A stretch of 64,000 bases of DNA from Aplidium turbinatum (Eukaryota > Chordata > Ascidiacea > Aplousobranchia > Polyclinidae), in assembly GCA_918807975.1 (NCBI GenBank), contig OU964918.1, positions 24,412,477-24,476,476 of the forward strand, written 5' to 3'. Of this stretch, positions 33,122 to 45,284 are shown one piece after another. The first letter of the stretch is position 1, and each line of letters opens with the position of its first letter. Made by a program: the position numbers and the translations under genes. The notes beneath the pieces are model-generated. The model was not told the DNA's origin, made no database searches, and saw nothing but the letters and a program-made list of their open reading frames with translations.

Positions 33122-35000
33122 AGTTGGAAGCTGTTTTAATTCGTATTCAGGTTAAGAAATTACGAAATCGTTTTACTGAAAAATATCATCTTCTCTTTTT
33201 TCAATTTTGACAGGGTTTAAGGCTTCCCTTGCTTCCACTGAGGATATGCTCCTGAGGCTACTCAATACTTACCGAAAACGAAAAAATTCCAGCTAAATTG
33301 AAATGATTTCCCAACTGCTCATTAAAAAGTTACAAACAGTTATATTTTTGTAAGGCTTTTTGTGTCTACTCAATGGAGTACAACGTTGCAAAAACCATCA
33401 CACAAAATCAATATCTATCGATGTGGAGTCAAACATTTCACAGAGGTTATCACCAGCTCCAAAGTTAACAACATTATGCAATATGCTGGGATAATTTCCT
33501 GACTGACAGATCAATTTTTTCCACAACTCGAACGAAAGATTTGAAAACACAGTGGCATTTCTAGAAAGTTGAAGTCTTTGAGTGTGTTATCATGTTTGCG
33601 TTTATCACAAGCAATGAGACATTGGATCAACGTACAAAAGGATACTTCGTTGTTTATCGAGGTCTGGTCAATAACATTTCGAAAGAGTTGACCACCAGCT
33701 CAAAAATGGATAATATATGCAACATGCTGAGAAAATGTCCCGATTGACAGAACAGACCGATCAATCTCTACCAAGCGGTTGGACCTTTCCAAGGCAACGC
33801 AACATTGCGTCACACTTGAAAGCACCACGTCAGTCACGTTTGGGAAATGTTACTTCTGCATTTACGTTATCACATACAATAAGACATTGGATCAACGTTC
33901 AAACACTAAGTCTAAGTCTTGTATTTCCGATTGACAAAAAATCGTAGAGTGGCGCAAGAAGCTTCTTTGCAATCACTGAAATCGATTTGCGTGCGTACAT
34001 ATTTTTTCTGACATTTTGACCGAATTGACTATATATTTTTTTGGACATTTTGACCAAATTGACTATATTTTTTTCGGACATTTTGCTAAAAAATCGGTCA
34101 ATGATCGATAAATGACCGAAAAAACAAACAACCAGCATTCTATGCATACCAAACTTGTTTCACGCTCAAGTCGCATAAACTGCAATACAAAATATTAACA
34201 GACCGTCATTTACTCATGCAAACTTGTGTCAATGGTCGAATAAAAACAATTAAATATACATTTGTTGATACATTGTACCTCTGTAAGGTTGGGATTAACA
34301 TAACGAAAATTACGAACGAATTACGTAACGAATTTACGGGATTACGAGAATGAGGGTGGAGAAACTAAAAGGATTTCTTTTCCTGTCTTTGAATTTGGTT
34401 TCTAAAACCTGGTAAATTGGCTAACTTAGGATGCAACCTTATTAACCCACAAAACGAAACTGCAGCTGGCTTTAGGCTAGTCTGATTTATAATCTTCGTA
34501 TGGTCGCAACTTCACACATTCTTAAACCAATTTTATAATTTTGGTTTCAAAAAGACGGCAATTAAATTTTATTTACAATCTTGTCAAACTTGACGTGTTT
34601 CCAGGCCCTAAGCTTGTGTGGACTACTTTTTAAAATGTGGGCCTGAAGAGCAAAATATTTTCTGCCTACTTTCGAAAGCGCGGGAAAAATTTTTGAGAGT
34701 GAGTAGCAAGCGCAGACAGAGCGAAAAAGGTCACTTTGCACGTCACAGAATTGGATCATTGCGCTGTCAATTTACACTAGGCTAATATTCTAACAGCAAA
34801 GACACATGCAAAGACAGACAAAATTATAAAGATATGGGGAAAGCCTTCATCCTGCAGTGGAATAAAAATGGCTGACAATGAATGATGATGAATATTCTAA
34901 CAATCCAACCGTGACATATCCGCTTCTACAAATAATTGTTAGTTTTCTCTCTCGTTGCCGACACCCTTTGATTTTTTTTAGTTGCGCCACTGATGGGGTG

Positions 35001-36841
35001 AATGTACAACCTTGTAAACTTTACACCAAAGCTTTAAGATTATATATATATCTGTGTTGTATGACAACTACTGGTGCATTGGAATGATAGTCAAACAACA
35101 GTCGGATCATTGGTAACATCAAAATTAAATTTATGGCTTCACATAACCCCAGCACAACGTTTCACTAGCCAACAAGAGACAATTAGTTAGGTATCACAAA
35201 CAACATTATTCAAGTACTGCAACCATTAGCCTTGACATCGGAGTCAGGTCAAAGTTACAGTTTCTGAACTGAAGATCTTATTGCGTTGAGCAAACATTTT
35301 TCTCCATCTCAATTTAACTTTCTCAACCCATACTAAGGATATACATATTTAAAAATAGCAGTCAGTGTTCTAGAAAATCTCATTAAATTAAGTTCAACTG
35401 GAGTAAGATTATTTTAAAGAAATCAAAAAATCAAAATGTAGTAGTATCAAGGTATCTTGGTAAAAAAAAATTAATCAAAAATTGTTTTTGGTATCTAAAA
35501 ATCAGTAAATCTCATCAAGATTCTGACTCTATTCAATGTCTTTGAGTGATAAATATGAGTAACGTAGCTTGTGTTTTAATGGGTGTTTATCAAATGCTGT
35601 ATCCTTCAAAACTCATTGTTTGATTTTTTCAACTACTCATTTATTTCTTGTCAGAATGGCATGAGCAATTTTGTAGGCATAATCAACATATACTAGAGAA
35701 ATCTATGAGAGGATTTTTGCTACTTCTGCGTAGTTTCACTTGAAATTTAAAAAAAAATGCTACAGTAGAATTCGCCTATAGTGACACCAGAAGAGACCGC
35801 GGAAAAAGTGTCACCATAACCAAAGTGTCACTATAGCCGAATTCTACTCAACTGTTGCGTATGCAAACGGGACTTTGCAACAGGTGTCATTATAGGCGAA
35901 GTGTCACTATAGCCAAAGTCACTATAGGCGAATTCTACTGTAATATATCAAGTTTTTCTAGTTCATAAATTTAAAATTCAATCATCTTTTAAATACACAC
36001 CTGTGGAAGAAAACCTCCCATTATTATATATGGGTAATGGATAGGGACAATGCCAGCAAAAACTTAGGAGTCTTTTTTTGCAAGAGTCTTTTTTTTAGTT
36101 CTTCACTAGTTAATAAGTGTTAAATGCTCATTGATGCTTTGGAGTTGATTGTGTTTAAAAGTTTTTACAGTATTGCAGTCAAAAGCTTGAAAAATCTGAG
36201 CATATGGGAGCATTTTTCTTTGATCTAGCAACAATAACAGAATGTAAGCATTGTAAATTGATGAGTTATTGCAATCACACAGGAAAGTCTTAGGCTACGT
36301 TTACATGATAGACGAAATGAAAATGACTGAAAAAAATCTCAAAGCGGCGTAAAAAATGTTTGTTTACATGTAATCTGGTTGCATCTGCGTTTAGTTTTGG
36401 GTGAAAAGAGTATAGCCTCTACGCTTGAATGATTATCGCGTTTGTAACTATCGAGCAGTTGAGTACCGTACGTCGAAAATAAAACTGGTCATCAAAAAGT
36501 TGCTTGTTATCTTGCCGTTATTAGTGGATTCAGTAGCTGTGTTGATGCAACTACAACTCTGCCATGGATAGGCTACCCACTTCAACCACTTAACTTGAAG
36601 CTAAACTGCTGTGATTGGGCAATGATTACAGCACATTGCATAGGAAGTACAACAGACGAACCAAGAGGTAATTTTGTATCCTGATACCATAGTGTGCACA
36701 CCTATTTGGCAGGTAAAAGATGTACTCCAATGTTTAAGTTATGCTGTTGTTTGCGTGTGATGTAAAGAGTGCATTACAACATGTCTGGATGTTTTATTAA
36801 AGTTATGGTTGTGTGCTTAATGCAAAAAAAGCTTTTTACAG
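35001..36841. other. Intronic stretch with one MITE
   Basis: No gene recognised. Apart from the MITE at 35763-35940 it is AT-rich. A ggctacgtttacatg word at 36292 may be the end of another dispersed element whose partner I did not find. Confidence 0.5.
35763..35940. mobile_element. 178 bp TA-flanked MITE (pogo/mariner type)
   Basis: The perfect ends CAGTAGAATTCGCCTATAG and its inverse have TA on both sides (35761-35762, 35941-35942). Repeated gtgtcactatag words lie inside. TA target and CAG termini fit the Tc1/mariner superfamily. Non-autonomous. Confidence 0.85.
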
Positions 36842-36845
36842 TTAA

Positions 36846-37555
36846 GGTACGTCTACACGAGAAAGTGTTCTTGCTTAGAAATTCTTGCTTAAGCTAGTTT
36901 TAAGCTCGGTTCGTCTACACTCACAATCTCGTAAAAAGATTTTGCTTGCTTGAACCGCGGTCACGTGAGTATTTCAACCGCAATGACGTCACGTTTCAAA
37001 AAGTTTGTGCCAAAGCAAGAAGTAAACCAACTGTTTTTTAATAACTAGTCGGACTGAGTTGGCACTTTGAGTTGTTGCAGTTATTCAATGATTCAATAAT
37101 TGCTTTCAAATGCTAACGTGTGTTATTTTTGTTGTGATGGTCATGGTCAGAAATAAAAGCAACTGAACTCAACTTGTGTAAAAAATGCTGTAAAAAGATA
37201 AGGTTGCAAACACACAATTTACTTCAGAAAGAAGTGTTCTGACACCTTAGTGAAGTTAAAAAGTTAGAAACAGGTGTGGCCAGAGAACACTGGGAGCATC
37301 AAATGCAAAACAACTACAAACTTTCCAGTTGCTTGACTAGCAGCCAGACTACTGAGTGTAGACATAAGGTCTTGCGGCGAAAATATTTCTAAGCATGAGA
37401 ACTCGCTTAAGCACTCAGTTTTTCGCCCTGGAGCGTATTTTTTCTCAGGCACTCGCTTATTCGCTGAAAAGTAAGCAGCACAAAGTGCGATTATCTTAAA
37501 CAAACAAGAAGTTTAGCTAGCTTAACCAAGAAAACAGTCGTTGTGTAGACGCACC
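36846..37555. mobile_element. TTAA-flanked MITE (piggyBac type)
   Basis: The ends GGTACGTCTACACGA and TTGTGTAGACGCACC have TTAA on both sides (36842-36845, 37556-37559). TTAA target duplication is characteristic of piggyBac elements. Further inverse words (cttgcttaagctag and its partner near 37510) lie inside. No coding capacity (710 bp). Confidence 0.7.
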
Positions 37556-37559
37556 TTAA

Positions 37560-38630
37560 CAGTTAACACTGTAGCCTATATCAGTTCTTACTTTTGTTTC
37601 AGGTTGAAGAAATGTAATAAAAAAGGAATTTTCATGAATGTAGGTTTGAAGGCATGACAGTGTTCATGATGCAAGGGTTTACACCAACTGCTACGTTAAT
37701 AAAGCTTTTTCTCAAAAACTTATTTCGTCTTGATTTGCCAGATCAACATTATATGTGTACTGTTTCTTGTTTACATGTTTTGTTGTGAAGCATGCTGCAA
37801 GGGTTTACAAACCCAACTTTACATTCATGCATTGTTGGTTTTTGGTTGTAGATTTTTTTCAAACATTTTATTCCTGTGTGAAAAAAGATGTTGATTAGCG
37901 TTTATGCGTCTCTATGCTGTATGTGGTCATACTCCACGCTAACTAAATTTTTTTTTAAATTGTAGAAAGTTTTGTAGTGCAGCGGGTACAATGACCTACA
38001 GAAGACAGTTAGCAAATATTATGTAGAGCATATTTAAAAAACACTTGTTTACAAAGACAGTTGAAAAGTTACCAGTAAGCTTTTTTTTTTAACAAAGCCT
38101 TTGCAGTAGGCTAGATGTAAAGCAAGTATGTGGGTTGTTGAATTAACAAGCAACCATGAGCATGCTGTGAATATCCAGGCCTGATGCTAATAGCGCAATG
38201 CAAGTTATCAGTAACAAGATTTCTTAAACTACTATCGGTGCCAATTGTCATTTTACGATAAACACAGATTATTTACGATAAACAAAAGCCCTTCTATTGT
38301 CAGACGTAATAAAAGCCTTCGTATTCCCTTCTTTAGATATCCCTGATGTACAGTAGGTTATCATTTTAATGTGCACTAGTAATGCTAATAATAATAATGC
38401 CTTTTTTACATAGCGCTGTATACATCGCAAACTGCGTTGCTCCTCAGCGCTATACAAAGCAGACAGTGTCAAGCAATCAGTCTGTTCACTCATCCAACTC
38501 GACAACATAAAGCAGATTTACTCATCAGAATAAGAAAGGTAAGTTTATTACACACTATAATCTTAAACCTGGTTATCTTTAGTTGCTCTGGCCACATTCA
38601 AAAACATGCACTTGCTGGGATTGCACAAAA
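37560..38630. other. Intronic stretch without a recognised gene
   Basis: A short inverted pair agcgctgtatac and cagcgctatac (about 38412-38455) resembles the tip of a dispersed element. Otherwise nothing recognised. Confidence 0.5.
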
Positions 38631-40118
38631 GAACTAGGCAGAGATGTACCAATACATCGGTATTGGTGATATCGGCCATTTTTTTAGTATTAGCATCGGC
38701 AAAATTTGGCTGATACTTAACATGTAAAAAAGGCGTTTGATACGGATTTTCTACAGAAGCAAAGATAAAATTTTATTATAGTAGTAACTAACGTCACATT
38801 GATGTAGAAAAATAACAACATGTTCAAATTTTTGATCCCTCACACTCCCATGACTTCTTGCGGGCACCTTTTAACATTGGTTGCTTACAGTGATTCTTTC
38901 ACTTAAACAAAACGTTTTGTTTCAGCAGTTTTGCGTTGTTCGATCCTTAAGTTATGTAAGGAGACTCGATTTCTGCAATATTTATCATTTGTGTTTCTTT
39001 TTTACTCTCAGCAATCAGCAGAGTATAAAACTTGTAAAAGTTTTTCATCCATACAACGTCATGAATTAAATTATATCTCAAATGGGCATAATAATGTGAC
39101 ATCATCTAAACGTAACAGAAATAGCGAAGAGCAAGTATCACTATAAAAAAAAACACAAAAATGTAACGCAAATAGGCAACATAAATAGACATAGATGTTC
39201 TTTGACTTGTCAGCAGCAAGTGGTGATAACTGTGGCTGTGGGAGTTCGTTGCGCTGCCTACTTACTTACTCTGACATTGTTTAAGCTTGATGAGTTTATT
39301 ACAACAAAAGGTGGAATTTAATCACAAACTGATAGAACCAGCTTACTAAAAACAACCAAGTTAGATGGGTTTTTTAAACGTTTAGCAAAATAAAAACGAT
39401 GCAGAATTATACATTTTGCTATCTGGGTAGTCTTGGCCTAGCAAAAGCTTCTCAACCAAACGACAAGCGCCCTTAAGGGTAGGACCTTTGACAAACTGAT
39501 ATCCAATTGAACGAACCCGAACCATCAGATGTTAGGTTGTCCGGCTAATTGTGACCATTTCAGCATTCAGACAGAGAGTTGATTATTACTTTACAATTTT
39601 TTTTGGTAATTATAGGGGTAGGCAGTACTGTGTGAATTTTGGGTCATATTTGCAAAACCAGCTTGCCTGTCTTTTTTTGGTTGTATTTTAGTCCAATTAG
39701 GCCAAATGTGAAAAAAATTGAAAATTTTTTATTTTGGGCGTTTTGCACCCCAAAAAACCGAAACAAGCCATAATTTCCCCTAAAAATTTATCGTGTCACT
39801 TTATTCCTTAATAAAATCTGCTGTAGACCACTTAGAAAGTTGTTTGATGACTCTATTCCTACTGATTACAACCCAAGGATTCCAAATATAGCATTAGTTT
39901 TGTCCTATCCCTTGTTAATTTAGAAATATTTGGGAAAATGTTCAACTGCAACCCATTTTTCACTAATTAATGGTTAGTTTTTTATCTTTTTGCAAAAATA
40001 ATCATCCTCCAGCATAAAAATTCATTACTTGTATGACTGATGTAAGCTAGTTGCACCTCTAAACATGTTTTTTAGCTTTTATATAAGCACAAATTGCAAG
40101 TATTACTGGTCATTAGGC

Positions 40119-40307
40119 GGTGTAAGGTCGATTGGTCGACAGGACGTTTGGTCGACAAGACATTTGGTCGACAAGACATTTGGTCGACAGGACGTTAGGT
40201 CGACAGAACGATTCATGTTAGAGTTAGGTTAGGGTTAGGTTAATTAACTAACCCTAAAATAAATCGTTCTGTCGACCTAACGTCCTGTCGACCAACTTAC
40301 GGGTACC
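40119..40307. mobile_element. Fold-back element 2 (GGTCGACAAGAC repeats)
   Basis: Identical 8 bp TSDs cattaggc (40111-40118, 40308-40315). The left arm has five units of 16 bp built on TTGGTCGACAAGACAT or close variants; the right arm has the inverse, cut to about two units. The centre carries gttaggttagggttagg followed by its partial inverse aactaaccctaa. The tips are GGTGTAAGG and, inverted, GGTACCCGTAAG. 189 bp, no coding capacity. Confidence 0.85.
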
Positions 40308-40755
40308 CATTAGGCATAGCTCTTGTGAAAATAACATGCGAATCAGTGTTACTATGTTGTACATATAACTATATAATATCTAATACGGTATATGATATAC
40401 AAAATAATGTTCATAATACTTGTGCAAAATTTGGGTTCATCAAGAACCTTTATTCAACCATTTGAAGTGATACCTTCTCAACCATAAAATGGTACTGCTA
40501 TTTTGCATTCATCAAATGCTAGCATTTGCAGATTTCTTAGGGATAATGTCATAAATCTGTTGTTTGAAACATCCCATTCTCCATTTACATCACAGTCCAA
40601 AATAAAAGCTGAGTGCAAATCTAGGGTGTCTGGTTTTCTAGGATGTTTCCATGACAAATTGTTTCCCTTTTTCATTCTCACAAGATGATCCATTTGGAAT
40701 GTGCCCTTCATTCCTGTTCTCACAAGAAGCAATACACCAAGTGTTGAATTCACTC

Positions 40756-42345
40756 TCAGTGATTAGAGTAGGCTAACATAATACTTTCCGATTTCAATTT
40801 CCATAGGCTATCATCTTCAGTTCCAACTTCTGCAACATTAGACTCAAGAGCCACCTCAGCATCTCTGGGTGTTGGCAATAGGGCACTAGAATAAGAAGAT
40901 TCTTGTCCAGCCAAAAGAGTACAAAGGTTGACTAATCTCTCTTCATGTAAGCTCTTGTTGACTTTGAACATAGTTGGATTGTCCAAAACATCACACTTGT
41001 GCGTATCGCGATAGTATAGCAATTTCGTATAATTTTGTACAATCTTTTCTTTCATGTCAGGATGTGAGCGGAGAATTAATTGGTGAAGCTCCTCAACACT
41101 GGTTGCGGGGCTACCCCATCCTTTGCAAGCTGGAGACCCTTTGTGTACTGACTCTTTTTCTTGCCCTTGCCGATTTTTTCAACAATCCTGATAAAAGCTG
41201 CTTCTGTTCATTGTACCATTTGTTTTCCATATCATTTAGTACTTTGACAACATCATTGAAGCCATTGCCTGTATCTTTACGGAAAGAATTCGATAAGAGA
41301 AGAGTAGGCTACAGTCATTTCTAATTCCTTTGGCAGTGAAATTCTTGTTTCTGTATTTGGAAACTGCTGCTCAACTTCAAGATTATTAGTTGGTAACCCA
41401 CTTCTAAGGTGTTCTGTGGTCAATAAGTTGAGTTCTGTTTCACGAGATTGTTTCCAAGACGATACTTTCCAAAGCCATATTCTCTACCAGCCTGTTTATC
41501 AACCTCAGCAGCAACTGCACATCTTTTGCAACATCTTCTTTGACAAAGCTGATGTTGGGTTGACGAGTGGGATATGAGGATAATGGATGACAGTTTTTTT
41601 GCAAGAAGATCTGTATATAGTTGGGGGAATGTTTTCAGAAGTTCTTGTTGTGAATTTACTTCAACAAAATAAAGGAATGGCAGTTTTACTTTGTGTGTAA
41701 AGTATGCAAGAACTTCCAACTCAAAAAAGAAACTCTGAATTCAGCAGCAATCGTGCTATTTCAACATGCTGATTACTCAAATGCAATTCATTAAGGAGCA
41801 TTCTCAAATAAGACAAGCTTTGAATGATAGATCCAGCACAGTAACCAAGTTAAGTGAATCTCCGTTCATAGTACATGGTGATGTGCTTGACCTGACTTTC
41901 TCTTTGTAAGAGATCAGCTTGGTTAGAACTTCGTGCTGATTTTTCATGACTAACCAGTTTCAAAATGGATGTGATGGCACACTCAACGACAGTTGTTTTA
42001 CCACAAAGAAATGTTTTCACAGCTGGGTTGATGCCTTCAAGTTTTATGCTTATCTCAAGATTGTTCTCTATTGCAGCTAGGACAGATAGATTAGATCGAT
42101 CAAATGCTTCAACAGGATGGGATTTGCACAGTGGATGGTTGGGTGGAGAAGAGTTGATTCCAGAAGTTTTGTAACTTCCTGTTCAATAGTTAGATTTTTA
42201 CTCACAGAATTAGTCATGATAGAGTCAGTTTTCTGCCACAGATCTTTATGAGAGACGTCCTTAGGTATTGTAGATGCCAATCTTTTGTATGTTTCAACAA
42301 ATAGTCTGATGATGTTTTTCCGGTCCTCATATACAAAAAACAACA
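40756..42345 (-). pseudogene. Unclassified transposase remnant
   Basis: Minus-strand frames give FVETYKRLASTIPKDVSHKD and EVTKLLESTLLHPTIHC at 42345-42077, then NLSVLAAIENNLEISIKLEG, INPAVKTFLCGKTTVVECA and LLQRESQVKHITMYYERRFT near 41850-42100, LAYFTHKVKLPFLYFVEVNS at 41719-41600, and a tail near 41055-40756. The segment order (LLxxxxHxxxCKSH-like, ERRFTxLGYxAG-like, LxYFTxxVxxPFLxFVE) is shared with unnamed transposon proteins of many invertebrates. Stops and frame changes show it is dead. Confidence 0.5.
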
Positions 42346-43628
42346 GTCTTAGAGAAAATCCGCGCTTATCTGAGAAAATATCTTTTCAAAATAATGTCCA
42401 AAATCGACTCACCATCAGAACATTTTGCGAATACTTCAAAATCTATAAGAGATAGGACAAAACTAATGCTATATTTGGAATCCTTCGGTAGTAATTAGTA
42501 GGAATAGAGACATTAAGCAACTTTCTAGAAGGTCTGCAGTCAATTTTATTGAAAAATCATGTGGTGCGATGAATTTTTAGGGGAAATTATGGCTCGTTTC
42601 GGTTTTTTAGGGTGCAAACCGCCAAAAATAAAAAAAAGTTCAAAATTGTTTTCACATTTAGCTTAATTAGACTAAAATACACCCAAAAAAGACAGGCAAG
42701 CTGGTTTTGAAAATATGACCTAGTACTGCATACCCCTAGTAATTACACAACAAACAAGAGCAATAGCAGTGGTGGGAAGTTGCATTTTTCCTTTGTTCCG
42801 AGAAACGCAACCTTGATGACGTCATGAACAGCGTAGCTTCTGATTGGTTGATGGTTCGTGGTTCACTGGGATATCAGTACATGTTAAAGTGCCTACCACC
42901 CTTAGGTTGCACATTACTTGTCGAATAGTTTTTGTACCACTACACAAATGACTTGGTTTACATTTTACATCTTATGATCCGTTATAACAGCCTATTAATT
43001 TGGAGAGTTTGCGCAAACCCTTCATTAATTTTTCAGAAACCCCAATTATGATGTAATGTTTCTTTCCTTATACCCCAGTCCTCAATCACGGTGCCCTTTC
43101 ATAACTAAAAGCTACTATTATGACACAACATTGAGTTGGGATTGGATTCTTGAATCTTTAAGTGCCAATAACTTCCAAATCCGTTCATTGTCACTTATAA
43201 TGACGTAATAATGCCCCCTTTGGCACCTAATGTTGCCTATTTGAAGTTCCCCTTGCTGTTCTATAAATTTCCAAAGTTGGTTGGCTTTGTGGTGAATTTT
43301 GGAATTTATTTATTGTAGGCGCCAAACTTAAACACAACTAATTTTGAATTTAGGGGATTTTTTGGTTTTAAACTAATTTGTCACTGTGTCAGTCGCGGTG
43401 GTGCCACGGCTTGTGTTTTAGCACAAGATCTTGTGGTTTTACTTTTGATCTTGAGCTTTAAGTTTTATGCAAATAAGGTAAAACTTAGCATTTGATATAA
43501 TTACTTGCAAATACTAAAATTGCTTCTTTTTGTAACACTAAAGTATCGGCCAAAATATAGGTATCGGCCTAAAGTAGTGATATCGGTATCGGCCAAAATA
43601 TTGGTATCAGTACATCTCTAGAACTAGC

Positions 43629-44021
43629 TATTGCTACAAGGCTCTATATTTTCATTGACTGTGACATTAACCAAATGGCAGCACGAGTAAGTTGGGCATT
43701 CTCCTTCATGGCGTTGTAGGCCTTTCTTTTTAGGTTCAGGTCTGGTCCTGGCAATGCATTAAAATTTTATAGTTGATGGGACAGCAAGTATAACAGACCC
43801 AACTGTGAATGGTAATCAGAAAGACAATCACATTGTTTGTGATTGAATAATAGAGAGTTAGTGGGAGGCTGAGTTGGTAATTAAGTCACTCAGTAATGAA
43901 AACTACCTAACTTACCTAAATATAATTATTTTGTAAGGTTGTATTATGAATATAGCTTGCCAGTTGACACTTGGCTGCATCACTGATACTAAAACTTAAG
44001 TGAGAGGTTTTTAGTTGAGCT
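43629..44021. other. Intronic stretch without a recognised gene
   Basis: Short frames only. Nothing recognised. Confidence 0.5.
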
Positions 44022-44030
44022 ATAATCTAC

Positions 44031-44857
44031 CGGAATGGCTCGTTTCGGAGAAACCAATTCGGAGAAATCCCGATTCGGAGACAGCCTTTTTCGGAGAAAG
44101 CACTTTTCGGAGATTTTTTAAAATCCAACAGCGCCTTCTCTTTAGTTAGAGAATTTTGTATTTTATTCCACAATATCGATTCATTTGCATTCTGACAAAG
44201 AAAAATAAATTGAAATTTTGCGAATAATAAAAAGCGAATTAAATTTATTTTTGAACTATTAAATTAAAATGTTTGCTCACATAAAATTGACAAGTATCCT
44301 ACGTCGCCATCTGTATGCAAACTTAGAATATATTCGAATCCTCAACTATTAGAAAATTCCAATCCCTAGTTTAACAAGTCAATACAAATACGCCGGAGAT
44401 GATTCAATCGATGTCAAATAACAAAACAAACAAAAAATAACAGTTCATGCGTCCATTTGGAAATTATGGCTGATACTACATAGAAAGTCCCACATGGACT
44501 GAGGTGGAACATTGCTATGCCCATCGAAGCAAACAACAAGTTTCTTGATGCGGTCGTCAGCATCTCTATATTTTTCAACTCTTGTGGTGCTGGACTATGG
44601 CCGGCTATCACCATATCGCAAGCAATTATCAGGAACCGGTAGGCTATAAAAACACCTTAATGTTAAGCAACAGAAGGAAAGATTGTTAAAACTAACTTTT
44701 AAATTGGGTGATCATTCATTTCTCTATTGTATATACATAAGCTAATTCCATTCAATATACATATGCCGCTGTTATTTTACAATTCTCCGAAAAAGGCGTT
44801 CTCCAAAAAAAAACTGTCTCCTTCTCTGAATCGGATTCTCCCAAAAGTAGCAAAACC
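44031..44857. mobile_element. Fold-back element 3 (TTCGGAGAAA repeats)
   Basis: A 9 bp duplication ataatctac flanks it (44022-44030, 44858-44866). The left arm has five units of about 16 bp built on ATTCGGAGAAATCCC; the right arm has the inverse, ending ggattctcccaaaagtagc. The tips CGGAATGGCTCGTTTCGG and GGTTTTGCTACTTTT (right, inverted) match those of fold-back element 1 although the repeat word differs. The core is unique AT-rich sequence. No coding capacity. Confidence 0.8.
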
Positions 44858-45013
44858 ATAATCTACTTATAAACCAGTTCACCAAGATATCTTGTAGGCC
44901 GCTATCTTTTAAAAGTCCAACATCATCATTGGCAAATAAACACATTGAATCAAGATTACAGCCACTCAATTACAACTGATCACAAGCAGCCACTGGTGTA
45001 TACACTAAATTAA

Positions 45014-45106
45014 AGGGTCCATGTCTTTTAGGCGCAGACAGTTAGGCGCCGATCAAATAGGCGCGCACACTGTGGTGCCCGTTTATTTAGGTGCTATTCC
45101 CAGTAA
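45014..45106. repeat. Single-sided fold-back-like arm (TTAGGCGC repeats)
   Basis: After agggtccatg come about five units of 13-16 bp built on TTAGGCGCCGATCA, grading into tttaggtgct. It looks like one arm of the same kind of fold-back element, but no inverted partner or TSD is visible. It abuts the left end of the next element. Confidence 0.55.
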
Positions 45107-45284
45107 AGTCTGCAGAAATTCACGGCGGACGTGTCCGCCGTCACAGCATGTGATGTCCGCGAGAAATACCATCTAGATCGGTCATATTTGTCCGCCGAGA
45201 AATGACACAGTGCACTAGCGATACAAATCGTCATTGCATAGCACGAACAATTGTTGCGAGAATATTATTTCGTGCTCATTCTAG

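Larger units (their letters stand above)
32130..34135. mobile_element. CTGGG-ended element with TTCGGTCATTT arms, copy 1
   Basis: The ends CTGGGGGGTTTTTCG and CGAAAAAACAAACAACCAG have flanks cgttctat and cattctat, an 8 bp TSD with one mismatch. The left arm has several ttcggtcattt repeats about 25-30 bp apart; the right arm has the inverse gacattttgaccgaa set. The sequence actagctacaacattaag near 32272 shows the unoccupied site of the insertion found in copy 2 (49938-51478). A hAT-like fragment is nested in it. Confidence 0.75.
31995..34992. mobile_element. hAT element with CAGGGGCGCAACTA ends
   Basis: The ends CAGGGGCGCAACTA and TAGTTGCGCCACTG have identical 8 bp TSDs atggggtg at 31987-31994 and 34993-35000. 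Most of its length is taken by later insertions, the largest being 32130-34135. No transposase of its own is recognised. Confidence 0.85.
39613..42738 (-). mobile_element. DNA transposon with about 330 bp inverted repeats (TAGGGGTA ends)
   Basis: The arms 39613-39945 and about 42405-42738 are inverse copies starting TAGGGGTAGGCAGTACT and sharing ccagcttgcctgtctttttt and aaaccgaaac words. A gtaatta duplication flanks both ends (exact TSD length uncertain, 7-8). It encodes a broken transposase on the minus strand and contains a small fold-back element (40119-40307). TAGGG-type ends and the TSD length suggest hAT-like rules. Confidence 0.75.
39471..42906. mobile_element. Inverted-repeat element (CCTTAAGGGTAGG ends)
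   Basis: The left sequence ccttaagggtaggaccttt, then ctgatatccaattgaac and gaaccatca, is mirrored at 42855-42906. The arms are about 60-70 bp. No TSD found, so the limits are approximate. It encloses the element at 39613-42738. Confidence 0.45.
38639..43620. mobile_element. hAT element with CAGAGATGTACC ends
   Basis: The ends CAGAGATGTACCAATA and ATCAGTACATCTCTA have flanks gaactagg and gaactagc (8 bp TSD, one mismatch). Repeated atcggtattgg and tatcggccaa words lie near both ends. Further elements are nested between about 39470 and 42910. No hAT transposase of its own is recognised. Confidence 0.8.
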
